In this document: positions 54,328-63,461 of the stretch, in pieces
Layout of the letters: each line of letters starts with the position of its first letter
Numbering within the stretch: position 1 is the stretch's first letter
From: Bacteroidales bacterium UBA3743
GTDB lineage: Bacteria; Bacteroidota; Bacteroidia; Bacteroidales; Paludibacteraceae
NCBI GenBank assembly: GCA_002371265.1
Contig: DFGT01000008.1
Span: 1-64,000 of the forward strand
Direction: 5' to 3'
DNA length: 64,000 bases
Position numbers and translations under genes: made by a program
The notes under the pieces: model-generated
Told to the model about the DNA's origin: nothing
Databases searched by the model: none
The model's input: only the letters and a program-made list of their open reading frames with translations

Positions 54328-55914
54328 ATGGGCTTATATCTGAATCCGAATGCTGATGCGTTTCAAATGGGATTGAACAATGAAATATATGTGGACAAGT
54401 CTCTTATTCTGTCTGAACTTAATAAGTTGGTAGGCAGTCAAGGGAATTTTGTCTGCATGTCCCGTCCACGCCGCTTCGGAAAGAGCATGGTTGGAAACAT
54501 GATATCTGCCTACTACTCAAAAGGTTGCGACACTCGTGAGACGTTCAGCCAGATGAAGCTCGGACAAGTGCCTGATTATGATAAATATCTGAACAAAATC
54601 AATGTCATCAAACTGGATCTGAACGGATGGTATCAGAGAGCGATACAAATGAATCGAATAGAATCTCTGTTGACTGATATCCACGAGACTTTGGCAAATG
54701 AATTCAGATCTGCTTTTCCAAATTTGACTTTCAACAAGGGAGTGACATTGGATCAGTGTATTTTGAATGTTTATGCCAATATCGGTGAGAAATTTGTCAT
54801 AATCATCGATGAATACGACGTTTTGGTGCGTGAACAGGTTCCACAATCTCTTTTCAATAACTATCTGAGCTTCCTTAACGGACTTTTCAAGGATACTACT
54901 CTCCGCCCTGCCATAGCTCTCGCCTACATCACCGGCATCATTCCAATAGTCAGGGATAAGGTGCAGTCGAAACTCAATGAGTTCACTGAATACACGATGA
55001 TCCGTCCTCGTCAATTCGCAGGCATGATTGGATTTACAGAGGAGGATGTGAAAGATTTGTGTGAAAAATATGACATGGATTATGACGAGTGCCTAAGATG
55101 GTACGACGGATATAAGATGTCCGACACCATACGTGTTTGCAATCCGCTATCGGTAGTCAGTTCCATCCTCGACCGTGAGTTTGACAGTTACTGGTCGACC
55201 ACAGGTTCATTTGAGGTACTCCGCGACTATATCCTCATGGATTTCGAGGGCATCCGCCAAGACGTGATCAAAATGATTTCAGGAGGAAGTGTGCCAGTAA
55301 ACGTTCTGAAATTCCAAAACACTCTTGAGAGTGTCAACTCTAAAGACAATGTTTTCACATATCTTATCCATCTGGGCTATCTGGCTTATAATCGAGCAGA
55401 TAAGACATGTTATATTCCCAACGAGGAGGTCCGTATCGAGTGGGTCAATTCCATAGAAGATTCCGCTGATTACAAAAAGGTAATGGCTGTGGTCAACGCT
55501 TCCAAGAAACTTCTCGATGCCACTGTCGACGGCAATGAGGAGGCTGTGGCAAAGGCTCTTGATGCCGCCCACACTGAGGTGACTAATCCGTTGACCTACA
55601 ATGATGAGCATTGTTTCCAGAGTGCGATCTGTCTGGCTTACTTTTTCGCCAACACCCGCTACACGCTTGTCAAGGAGCTACCTACTGGCAAAGGATACGC
55701 CGACCTGGTGTTGATTCCATACCTGCCTAACATCCCGGCTATGGTGATAGAGCTGAAGCACAACAAGAGTGCGGGAAGCGCGTTGCGACAGATAAAAGAG
55801 AAAAATTATTGTCAGGCTCTCAACCAATACAAAGGCGACCTGCTTTTCGTAGGCATCAATTATGACGAGAAAACCAAGGAGCATCAATGCAAGATAGAAC
55901 GTTTGGTGAACTAA
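54328..55914 (+). CDS. AAA-ATPase-like/PD-(D/E)XK nuclease-domain protein
   Basis: 528 residues of the AAA-ATPase_like plus PDDEXK_9 (DUF1703) family, which is very abundant in Bacteroidota. The P-loop is the variant RPRRFGKS (46-53) and Walker B is IIIDEYD (158-164). The C-terminal nuclease-like fold has D459 in YADLVLIP and E475-x-K477 in VIELKHNK, the PD-(D/E)XK core. Members probably act on nucleic acid or in defence, but no function is established. It has its own promoter and a strong terminator. Confidence 0.9.
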   Translation: MGLYLNPNADAFQMGLNNEIYVDKSLILSELNKLVGSQGNFVCMSRPRRFGKSMVGNMISAYYSKGCDTRETFSQMKLGQVPDYDKYLNKINVIKLDLNGWYQRAIQMNRIESLLTDIHETLANEFRSAFPNLTFNKGVTLDQCILNVYANIGEKFVIIIDEYDVLVREQVPQSLFNNYLSFLNGLFKDTTLRPAIALAYITGIIPIVRDKVQSKLNEFTEYTMIRPRQFAGMIGFTEEDVKDLCEKYDMDYDECLRWYDGYKMSDTIRVCNPLSVVSSILDREFDSYWSTTGSFEVLRDYILMDFEGIRQDVIKMISGGSVPVNVLKFQNTLESVNSKDNVFTYLIHLGYLAYNRADKTCYIPNEEVRIEWVNSIEDSADYKKVMAVVNASKKLLDATVDGNEEAVAKALDAAHTEVTNPLTYNDEHCFQSAICLAYFFANTRYTLVKELPTGKGYADLVLIPYLPNIPAMVIELKHNKSAGSALRQIKEKNYCQALNQYKGDLLFVGINYDEKTKEHQCKIERLVN

Positions 55915-55952
55915 TAAGGATAGATGGTCATTCCACCGTCGCCAACATAATT

Positions 55953-55990
55953 AAAAATCCGTGACTGAATTTCAATCACGGATTTTTTTC
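55953..55990. terminator. Bidirectional terminator (hairpin copy 1)
   Basis: AAAAATCCGTGA (55953-55964) pairs with TCACGGATTTTT (55975-55986), with T tracts in both directions. The core CCGTGACTGAA-TTCAATCACGG recurs at 57480-57508. Confidence 0.92.
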
Positions 55991-56016
55991 GTTAATTCAA
56001 TAATATGGCGACGCAA

Positions 56017-57381
56017 TTAATAAATCATCATCGCCAGTGCGTAACCCACAATACATGACACCGTCACACTGATAAGTCCAGGCATCATGAATGAGTGGTT
56101 CAACAGATATTTTCCAATCACAGTTGTGCCAGAGCGGTCGAAATTCACCGTCGCAATATCTGACGGATAATTAGGAATGAAGAAATATCCGTAGACTGAT
56201 GGCAGAAGTCCCAGCAACACTGGTCCAGGAATGCCCAGAGAATATGCGAGCGGAAGCATCGACACGACCACCGCCCCCTGCGAATTAATAAGCACTGACA
56301 CTGCAAAGAAAACGAGTGCTATCGCCCATGGATATTGCTCCACTATGCTGCCCAACGCCTCTTTCATCTCTCCCAAATAATTTCCGAAATATGTGTCGGC
56401 AAGCCATGCGATTCCATATATGGCGACGACGGCGACCATTCCCGACTGCCAAACCGAACCCTGCATCGCTTTTTTAGGCTCTGCTTTTGCGACGAGAATC
56501 ATCAACGCTGCTGCGGCAATCATCACTATCTGGATTATGATGTTCATTCCAATAGGAGTGAGTTTCTCAACGCCATTCTTCACCACCGGAAATGAAGGAC
56601 GTATGTCGTGACCGATAATCTGACAAACGGAGAACAACACGATCAAAGCGAGAGCACCCAAGAAGATGTAGACACTCCATTTTGCCTCTTTGCTGATCTC
56701 TTTGTCAAGCAATGTGGCATTGTTACCATACATGTATTTATACATTTCAGGATCTTTGCAACGTGCCTGGAATTGAGGATCCTTATCAAGATCCAATCCT
56801 CGTTTGTAAGACGCTGCCGCCGCGCTCATCAATCCGCACAGACAAGCTGGAATTGTGATAGCTATCACTTCAAGGTTGCTGATCTCAAAACCAGACGCAT
56901 GGGAGATAGTCACAAACGACGCTACAGCCGCTGCAATAGGCGAACATGTGATACCAACCTGACTCGCAATAGAGGCCACACCACATGGTCGCTCCGGACG
57001 GATACCTTGTTTTAACGAGATATCACAGATGATAGGCATAAGTGTATAAACGACATGCCCTGTGCCGACCATCACAGTCAAAAAGAAAGTGCATATAGGA
57101 GCAAGGAACGTGATGCTGCTTGGACGACTTCTCAAAACCTTTTCCGCCAACTGTATCATCCAGTCCATACCACCTGCCGCCTGAAGCATACCTGCACATG
57201 TGACTGCTGCTATAATAATATAGATAACATCTGTGGGAGGTGTACCAGGTTTCAGATTAAAACCTAAAACGAGGATCGCCAGACCTATACCAGAAATGGC
57301 ACCGAGTGCCAATGAACCGTATCTTGAGCCGACATAAAGTGCCAACAATACGACCAATAATTGAATAATCATTAATATCAT
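56017..57381 (-). CDS. Anaerobic C4-dicarboxylate transporter, Dcu type
   Basis: Exchanges fumarate, aspartate or malate for succinate, used in fumarate respiration and succinate export. 454 residues, about 12 membrane segments. The N-terminus IIQLLVVLLALYVGSRYGSLALGAISG, VMVGTGHVVYTLMPII, GVASIASQVGITCSPIAAAVASFVTIS and the C-terminal FIPNYPSDIATVNFDRSGTT are typical of DcuA/DcuB. DcuA and DcuB cannot be safely separated by eye. It is a single gene; its transcript ends at the hairpin 31 bp downstream. Confidence 0.92.
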   Translation of the reverse strand: MILMIIQLLVVLLALYVGSRYGSLALGAISGIGLAILVLGFNLKPGTPPTDVIYIIIAAVTCAGMLQAAGGMDWMIQLAEKVLRSRPSSITFLAPICTFFLTVMVGTGHVVYTLMPIICDISLKQGIRPERPCGVASIASQVGITCSPIAAAVASFVTISHASGFEISNLEVIAITIPACLCGLMSAAAASYKRGLDLDKDPQFQARCKDPEMYKYMYGNNATLLDKEISKEAKWSVYIFLGALALIVLFSVCQIIGHDIRPSFPVVKNGVEKLTPIGMNIIIQIVMIAAAALMILVAKAEPKKAMQGSVWQSGMVAVVAIYGIAWLADTYFGNYLGEMKEALGSIVEQYPWAIALVFFAVSVLINSQGAVVVSMLPLAYSLGIPGPVLLGLLPSVYGYFFIPNYPSDIATVNFDRSGTTVIGKYLLNHSFMMPGLISVTVSCIVGYALAMMIY

Positions 57382-57479
57382 AACGGTAGAAATTTAAATT
57401 CGCATTATCAAATATCATCAATTTATATCAAAACACAAAATTTAAACACGACAAATTATCGGTTGTTCACAAATAAAAA

Positions 57480-57508
57480 CCTCCGTGACTGAAATTCAAT
57501 CACGGAGG
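57480..57508 (-). terminator. Terminator of the peptide export operon (hairpin copy 2)
   Basis: CCTCCGTGA (57480-57488) pairs with TCACGGAGG (57500-57508). On the minus strand it lies 66 bp after the ABC transporter stop codon and is followed by a T tract. The loop and inner stem are nearly the same as copy 1. Confidence 0.85.
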
Positions 57509-57574
57509 ATAATGGAGAATGATTTAATAAATCAATATTAGGAAAACATACAAATCAACATTCAAAATCAGTCG

Positions 57575-59737
57575 TCAATTGACATTTACAGATGACTTCC
57601 ACAACCTATTAAACTCACCATTTTTATTTTGTAGTTCATCATAAGTTCCATACTCGGTAATTTTGCCTTCTTTCATAACATATATCGAGTCTGCATTTCT
57701 TATTGTACTAATTCGATGAGCTATCACAATTATAGTTTTACCATCACGACGTAAATCTTGTATTACAGACTGTACATACTGTTCAGACATCGAGTCGAGA
57801 GCTGAAGTAGCCTCATCTAAAATGAGAATTTCAGGATTTTTGTATAAGGCTCTAGCTATTGCAAGACGCTGTTTCTGTCCACCAGAAAGCATAGAGCCAT
57901 TTTCTCCTACTTGCGTGTTATAGCCTTGAGGAAGTTTTTCTATAAAATCTGACAAGCCAAGTTTTCGAGTCAAAGTTGCCACCCTTTCCAGATTCGGTTC
58001 ATATTCGCCCAATGCGATGTTTTGGATAATTGTTCCAGAGAATAACGTTATCTGCTGTGGCACAGCGGAAATCAAAGTTCGTATACTTTGATTAGACAGG
58101 TCAGCAAGGATGTAATCTCCAACCGTGATTTTTCCACTCTTTAAAGGATATAAATTCTGCAAGAGATTTGCGATTGTTGTTTTTCCACATCCGCTCTCAC
58201 CAACAATAGCTGTCATTTGTCCACGTTTGAAACACATATTCAGGTTGTCAAACATATCACGATTGGTACCATAAGAGAATTTCACATCAGAAAGGACAAC
58301 ATCGCCTACCATATCACGCTTCAGTTCTATTTTATCACTCGTCTCTTCTCGTTCAAGATCCATGATTTCAAACAAACGATCAGCAGCAATCAAAGCGTCT
58401 TGAATGGATTTGTTCGACGTGATAAGAGAAGCCACAGGGGATGTAAAATAACCAACGATGGCATAAAAAGACATTAATTCACCAGCTGTGATATGTCCGT
58501 CAAGCACGAAATAGGAACCAGCCCATATCATAATCACAGTAAAGAGACCAGAAATCAGTTCAGAGAAGCCACCTGCTATCATACCACACTTTCCCGAGCC
58601 GTATATAGAATATAGCATCTTCACAAAACGGTTTTCTGTTTTTTCATTTGCATAAGATTCAATGCCAAACTGTTTTATTGTTTTTTCAGCATTCAGAGAT
58701 TCTACCAATTGGCTCTCAAGGCTAGCAGCGTCTTCCATCACCTTACGCTCTATCTTTTTATTCCATTTGTCTGTTATAACGTAAAGTATTCCATAGAGAG
58801 GAATTACTATCAACATTATCAACGCAAGTTTCCAATAATAGACAAACATCAAAGCAAAAGATAGAATAACGATAAGAAAATTTACAATCAATGATATTAC
58901 AGTATCGTTTATAAAATTGCGAATCTTAACCGCGTCGCTTATTCTTGATGTGATTTCTCCTATCTGCATTGTGTCAAAAAAAGATTGCGGCAATTTAAGC
59001 AAATGCTTGTAGTAACCAAGGATTAAGTTTGCATCTATCATCTGTCCTGTCCGCATAACAATGAATCCCTGAATCATACTGATTGAGAATTTCAAGATGA
59101 CAATCAGCAGCATAGTAACACTTAAAAGATTTAGTAGGTTTGTATTTCCTCCGACCAAAACATAATCTGTTATTTTCTCTATATAAATGGAAGAAGACAA
59201 TCCCAAAGCGGTATAGACAACTGCTCCAATCAGTGCCTGAAGCAATATGGACTTATGAGGCCATACGAGATTTTTGAATTTAGAAAATACAGAAACCGTT
59301 TCATCACGTTCCACAAAATCTGATTTTGGTTCTAGTAGGACAAGTGCACCACTCCATTCTTTTTTGAAATCATCTTTTTTCACCCATTCCATCGTACCAT
59401 AACCTGGATCCATCATTTGTATCTTATCGTCTTTCTCTGCATAAAGTGCCACAAAATGATGATATTCCATATTATCATCCGTTCGACGAACGACATGAGC
59501 AATAGCTGGATATGGCAAAAAAGGCAGAGAGTCAAGACTTCCCTTCACACCTTTCGCTTCAAACCCAATTTTCTCAGCTCCACGGACCAGTCCAAGAATA
59601 TTAGTTCCATCTTTATCGGTAGATGCATATTGACGTATGCGGGCTATAGGAATTCCAACATTGTAATGAGCTGATATAGACGCAAGACATGCAGCTCCAC
59701 AGTCACGTATATCGTGTTGTTTTATAATCTTATCCAT
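57575..59737 (-). CDS. C39 peptidase-containing ABC transporter for double-glycine peptides
   Basis: Cuts the GG leader and exports the peptide. 720 residues: C39 peptidase domain (1-135) with C13 in IRDCGAACL, H94 in YHHFVALY and D110 in MMDP; six-helix membrane domain (about 160-450); ATPase domain with GESGCGKTT, LSGGQKQRLAIARAL and ILILDEATSALD. All catalytic residues are present, so it should be an active peptidase, unlike the C39-like domains of toxin exporters. The adaptor gene lies 33 bp upstream and the operon ends after this gene. The obvious cargo is the GG peptide encoded at 63.1-63.3 kb. Confidence 0.95.
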   Translation of the reverse strand: MDKIIKQHDIRDCGAACLASISAHYNVGIPIARIRQYASTDKDGTNILGLVRGAEKIGFEAKGVKGSLDSLPFLPYPAIAHVVRRTDDNMEYHHFVALYAEKDDKIQMMDPGYGTMEWVKKDDFKKEWSGALVLLEPKSDFVERDETVSVFSKFKNLVWPHKSILLQALIGAVVYTALGLSSSIYIEKITDYVLVGGNTNLLNLLSVTMLLIVILKFSISMIQGFIVMRTGQMIDANLILGYYKHLLKLPQSFFDTMQIGEITSRISDAVKIRNFINDTVISLIVNFLIVILSFALMFVYYWKLALIMLIVIPLYGILYVITDKWNKKIERKVMEDAASLESQLVESLNAEKTIKQFGIESYANEKTENRFVKMLYSIYGSGKCGMIAGGFSELISGLFTVIMIWAGSYFVLDGHITAGELMSFYAIVGYFTSPVASLITSNKSIQDALIAADRLFEIMDLEREETSDKIELKRDMVGDVVLSDVKFSYGTNRDMFDNLNMCFKRGQMTAIVGESGCGKTTIANLLQNLYPLKSGKITVGDYILADLSNQSIRTLISAVPQQITLFSGTIIQNIALGEYEPNLERVATLTRKLGLSDFIEKLPQGYNTQVGENGSMLSGGQKQRLAIARALYKNPEILILDEATSALDSMSEQYVQSVIQDLRRDGKTIIVIAHRISTIRNADSIYVMKEGKITEYGTYDELQNKNGEFNRLWKSSVNVN

Positions 59738-59770
59738 AAAAATCCAAACAGTAATCTATTGTTTCAAAAA

Positions 59771-60916
59771 TCAACTGACTTTCGACAATTTCGGATTGAA
59801 CCAATCATCAATTTTGTCGAATAAGAGTTGCCATAAAGTTCTTTTAGTCACCAGAAATCTTCCATTAAGAGTCATGCCTTTTCTAATATTTACTGTATAT
59901 CCATTTTTAAGAGAAAGAGAAGTGTCTTTCATCCAGCAACGTACGATGAAGAATGTTCTATCTTCTTGTATGGTGACATTTTTATCTATATCATAAACAA
60001 TTGCATGCCCGACGCCCCACTGGTTATAATTGAAAGCATCATATTGCAACGTCACTTCCTGATTTTTTTCTATAAAACCTACATCCATAGGCTCCACATA
60101 GCACTCCACTATAAGATTATCTTCTGGGGTTATTGTCGCAACAGTCTGTCCAGCATTTATGTATGAATTGTTTTGTATCTGAATATCAGTGACGAGTGTT
60201 CCACTTATTGGAGCCTCAACAACATAGTTCGTAAGCTCTGACTTAATTCTGTTGACATCACCCTCCATATTAATTTTTTGTTCTTCTAGTTGTTTCTTTA
60301 TCTTCTGCCAATCCGCATTTTGCTGACTCTTAAACGATTTTATATTCAACTCATTAGCGATGAATTCATCTTTAATCCTGTTGTAATCAAAATCAGAAAC
60401 CAAACCCATTTTAAGTCCTTCTGCCGCACGGTTTAATTCACGTTCATATTGTCTGCTTTTGACATTTAAGTCTTCAAGTCGGCTTTGATATTCCATCCAT
60501 TCTCCTCTATAAAGGGATGTGATCAGACGACATTTGTTTTTATTATCATCCGTCAGCACATCCAGATCGGCAAGTCTTTCCCTTATATCATTTAAAACAC
60601 TGACATTTGCCTGTAGTTGTTCATTGATATTAGACATTTCCACGACGAGAAGGGTATCTCCCTTTATTACCGCCTGATTGTTAATCACATTTGCTTTTTT
60701 AACACGTCCACTCACAATAGGGGTGACATGTATATTATTGTTCAAAGGACGTACTATGCCACGACTTTGGCTCGTGATATCAACTTCTATTATCGGCAAA
60801 GAAATTCCGACAACAACAACGACAGCAAGGAGCAGTTTATAAATCAAATAATTGTTTTTACTATATCTTGCATTGAGCACGCTCACTGTATTCTCTATCT
60901 CAAAAGGGAGTTGCAT
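59771..60916 (-). CDS. HlyD-family membrane fusion adaptor
   Basis: Periplasmic adaptor linking the ABC transporter to the outer-membrane channel. 381 residues: one membrane segment near residues 24-44 (YLIYKLLLAVVVVVGISLPI), a lipoyl/barrel-sandwich half at about 60-90 (RGIVRPLNNNIHVTPIVSG), a long coiled-coil hairpin (about 100-225, rich in Glu, Lys, Asn), then VEAPISGTLVTDIQIQNNSY, the second lipoyl half, and a beta-barrel domain. The order and length fit adaptors of C39 peptide exporters. One base separates its start from the TolC-like gene's stop. Confidence 0.93.
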   Translation of the reverse strand: MQLPFEIENTVSVLNARYSKNNYLIYKLLLAVVVVVGISLPIIEVDITSQSRGIVRPLNNNIHVTPIVSGRVKKANVINNQAVIKGDTLLVVEMSNINEQLQANVSVLNDIRERLADLDVLTDDNKNKCRLITSLYRGEWMEYQSRLEDLNVKSRQYERELNRAAEGLKMGLVSDFDYNRIKDEFIANELNIKSFKSQQNADWQKIKKQLEEQKINMEGDVNRIKSELTNYVVEAPISGTLVTDIQIQNNSYINAGQTVATITPEDNLIVECYVEPMDVGFIEKNQEVTLQYDAFNYNQWGVGHAIVYDIDKNVTIQEDRTFFIVRCWMKDTSLSLKNGYTVNIRKGMTLNGRFLVTKRTLWQLLFDKIDDWFNPKLSKVS

Positions 60917-60917
60917 T

Positions 60918-62219
60918 TTATTCTAAATAAATATTAAGCTTTGCATTCTTATACTCCAGCTGACATTTGGACTGAGCCAATTGCAGCGATGTGGATATAT
61001 AATTGTTTTTATATACATTAAGTTCATAGCTCGCTATATTACCAAGTTTATAGTCCACCAGAGCCATTTGATACTCTTCATTTGCTAACGACAGCAACTT
61101 GTTGAGTCGATTTACCGATTCTACACCATGTTTTATATCAAGAATAATGGTTTCGATTTCATTTTTAACGTTTTCTTTTACCTTAGAAATAGTTTCTTTG
61201 CTTTGATTTATTTTTATATCTTTTTTTTTCAATTTAACTTTTGTTTCCAAACGACTGAATATAGGGACTTTGACATCAACACCTATCTGACCATACATAT
61301 TATGTTTCCATTGTTCTGCGATGTCTGGATTTTCATTTCTCAAATTCTTTACAGCAGACGTACCCGTGCTTGCATTGAAAAAGACAGAAGGCATTCGTTC
61401 CCTTTTGATACTTTTTATCTCTTTTTCCGATGCTGCAAGCAACAATGATTCCATTGTTATATATGGATGTTTCTCAAAAACAGACTCCACAATATTTTCA
61501 ATGCTTTTATTTTCCACATGATGGAATGCAGTGTCAATACTTAGGTCACCTTCATAATTCATTGCCTTTTTCAAATCAAACAAAGCCATCGACACATTAT
61601 CCTGCTCCATCTGTCTGTTATGGACATCCTGTTCAAGATTCAATTGAGCATCTATAACATCCTTCTTCGCCTTTCTTCCAAGGTTAAAAAGTTTTTGAGT
61701 CATAACGTATGTGGAATCTTGCAATATTGATTTCTCCACTGCTATTTTATGTTTTAATTGAGTCAAAGCGAGAGTGTAATATTTGTCAAGCACATCAAGT
61801 TTCACCTGTAGTTTTCTGTAATCCGACTCAGCTTTTGTCGCTTCCGCATTAATTCTATACACATCTCTTGAATTACGGTCGGTCTCTTCCGTCCAAATCG
61901 GGAGCGACATTTGCAAAGAGGCTTGATTATTATAATTGTTCGCATGTAGATAGTCGACGCTGCCACTACCGTCTGACACAGGTTCATATCCAGAAGTCAG
62001 GCTGTTGCCTATCTGAGCATATACCGATGGCAGACGCGAATGTCGTTTTGCCTTCAAATCACAATATGCATCCTGAATCTGCAAATCACCGACATTCACA
62101 TCATGGTTGTGCGAAAGGGCATAGTCGATGCAATCCTGCAAAGAGAATGAGTTTTGAGATGAGACTCCATGAGCGACAAAAGCAAAAATCAGACACAAAA
62201 AATTGATTTTAGATTTCAT
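60918..62219 (-). CDS. TolC-family outer membrane efflux protein
   Basis: 433 residues with a signal peptide (about 1-21, ending VSSQ). Two repeats of the OEP fold: FSLQDCIDYALSHNHDVNVGDLQIQDA at the start of the first and HPYITMESLLLAASEKEIKSIKRERMP in the second. It gives the channel through the outer membrane for the peptide exporter. Having TolC, HlyD and the C39 ABC protein in one operon means the export path is complete at this locus. It lies 39 bp after the metalloprotease gene. Confidence 0.93.
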   Translation of the reverse strand: MKSKINFLCLIFAFVAHGVSSQNSFSLQDCIDYALSHNHDVNVGDLQIQDAYCDLKAKRHSRLPSVYAQIGNSLTSGYEPVSDGSGSVDYLHANNYNNQASLQMSLPIWTEETDRNSRDVYRINAEATKAESDYRKLQVKLDVLDKYYTLALTQLKHKIAVEKSILQDSTYVMTQKLFNLGRKAKKDVIDAQLNLEQDVHNRQMEQDNVSMALFDLKKAMNYEGDLSIDTAFHHVENKSIENIVESVFEKHPYITMESLLLAASEKEIKSIKRERMPSVFFNASTGTSAVKNLRNENPDIAEQWKHNMYGQIGVDVKVPIFSRLETKVKLKKKDIKINQSKETISKVKENVKNEIETIILDIKHGVESVNRLNKLLSLANEEYQMALVDYKLGNIASYELNVYKNNYISTSLQLAQSKCQLEYKNAKLNIYLE

Positions 62220-62258
62220 TTACATATATTTATTTCATAAGTAAGACAAAACTTAAAT

Positions 62259-62400
62259 TCATTGCTCAAATGCCCTATATTCTCCGCTTCGCAAAGCCTC
62301 ACGTATTTCATCGTCAAGTTTGTCTGTATCATATTTCGTCTCCCAATACTCATCTTCTGGAATGCCTTTGTGGCGAAGAAGATAATCGGTGCGGAGACGG
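62259..62400. repeat. 142-bp direct repeat, copy 1
   Basis: It covers the 3' end of the metalloprotease gene and matches 63462-63603 at 136 of 142 positions. The two copies lie in the same orientation 1.2 kb apart, with the peptide gene in between. Confidence 0.9.
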
Positions 62401-62984
62401 CCAAGGAAATAAAAGAAACCTATATCTGTATCATCTTCTATACTTTGAAGAAATTTATCGTTAAACTCATAAATATCTGGATAAAAAGGATTTGAATGAA
62501 ACTCTGCGAACCCTTCACTTTTCCATTTTTCATCTTTACTTCTTCCATATTTATCATATTCGTAAGAATGAACCAATTCATGTATTATGATTGATATATT
62601 TTGTTTCTTAGAAAAATCATAACTTATAAACGAACATGCATATCCAATGTTTACTCCCCCATATAAATCTGAAGATATTGAATGATATTTAACAGATTCA
62701 CTTAAATTGCGAAAAAAGATCAAATCAATTCTATGGGTTATTGTGAGATTTGCCTTTTTTAAGAACACCAAAACACTATCTATTGTTTCTTGTATGCCTT
62801 CCAATTCATCATCGTTATATAATCTGCTGGTATAGACAAAAACATTTTCTTTCTGGTATTTTAAGCATGTATTACTTTTCCAATAATGAGACATAAAAAT
62901 TGGGGCAAAAATCTTTAACATAATATGAACACAGATAGTTAAAGAAATAAATACAATAACTATAGTCAATACTCTTCTTCTCAT
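62259..62984 (-). CDS. Membrane-anchored HExxH metalloprotease (gluzincin-like)
   Basis: 241 residues, no named family recognised. One N-terminal membrane segment (about 6-30). The zinc motif is HELVH (135-139) and the likely third ligand is E157 in SEGFAEF, 18 residues later, as in gluzincins. The last 46 residues (from RLRTDYLLRHKG to EYRAFEQ) are nearly the same as the end of the truncated gene at the right window edge, while the rest differs. The gene lies between the GG peptide gene and the TolC/HlyD/C39 operon, on the same strand. It may process or degrade the peptide, or give immunity; this is inference. Confidence 0.7.
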   Translation of the reverse strand: MRRRVLTIVIVFISLTICVHIMLKIFAPIFMSHYWKSNTCLKYQKENVFVYTSRLYNDDELEGIQETIDSVLVFLKKANLTITHRIDLIFFRNLSESVKYHSISSDLYGGVNIGYACSFISYDFSKKQNISIIIHELVHSYEYDKYGRSKDEKWKSEGFAEFHSNPFYPDIYEFNDKFLQSIEDDTDIGFFYFLGRLRTDYLLRHKGIPEDEYWETKYDTDKLDDEIREALRSGEYRAFEQ

Positions 62985-63025
62985 TTAAATTATATCAAAA
63001 ACATCCTTTCTTATTTACATTTAAT

Positions 63026-63060
63026 AGTGGAACAAAACAGACGTGTCTCTTTGTTCCACT
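63026..63060 (-). terminator. Hairpin between the GG peptide gene and the export genes
   Basis: AGTGGAACAAA and TTTGTTCCACT form an 11-bp perfect stem with a smaller inner stem. Read on the minus strand it lies 18 bp after the peptide stop codon. The T tract is weak, so it may be a partial terminator that keeps the cargo transcript more abundant than the machinery transcript. Confidence 0.6.
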
Positions 63061-63077
63061 TTTGATATTAATATCAA

Positions 63078-63278
63078 TTAATAGACATTGCAACAAGGGC
63101 AATAGTCACATCCAAACCAATCATCATCACAACAACACACATTACCTCGTTGTATTTTATATCCATATTTGTATTCAACATACAAATCAAGGACATCCCA
63201 AAACGACCATCCTCCATTAACATCTCTCATTTCCTGCTCAGTCATTTCTACCAAGCCAAGATCACTTAAATTTCTCAT
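63078..63278 (-). CDS. Double-glycine leader, cysteine-rich secreted peptide precursor
   Basis: 66 residues. The leader (1-23) has the GG-leader pattern seen in Bacteroidota and Firmicutes: LSDLGLVEMTEQEMRDVNGG, with hydrophobic residues at the -4, -7 and -12 type positions and GG at 22-23. Cleavage by the C39 peptidase would free a 43-residue core starting WSFWDVLDLY. The core is aromatic-rich and ends with a Cys/Asp cluster holding seven cysteines (NVCCCDDDWFGCDYCPCC), so at least one thiol remains unpaired unless it dimerises or binds metal. No modification enzyme is seen nearby. It could be a bacteriocin, a signal or a metal-binding peptide. It has its own promoter. Confidence 0.8.
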   Translation of the reverse strand: MRNLSDLGLVEMTEQEMRDVNGGWSFWDVLDLYVEYKYGYKIQRGNVCCCDDDWFGCDYCPCCNVY

Positions 63279-63368
63279 TTTTAATTGATTTTAATTTTTC
63301 GCAGACGTTATTTCTCTTCCTGTCCACATTCAGAATAGTCTTTGTTTTAACGTTAAATTTTGACGTTG

Positions 63369-63399
63369 CAAAAATGGGAAGAATTCCATCTCCGACAAA
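63369..63399 (-). promoter_or_regulatory. Promoter of the GG peptide gene
   Basis: On the minus strand TTTG (63396-63399), a 19-bp spacer and CATTTTTG (63369-63376; 7 of 8 to consensus) lie about 90 bp upstream of the start codon. Confidence 0.6.
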
Positions 63400-63461
63400 T
63401 ACCCAACAATTGTTATTTTATCATTTATTCCGACATTAGTTGCGTTTGTCACATTCTCGTC

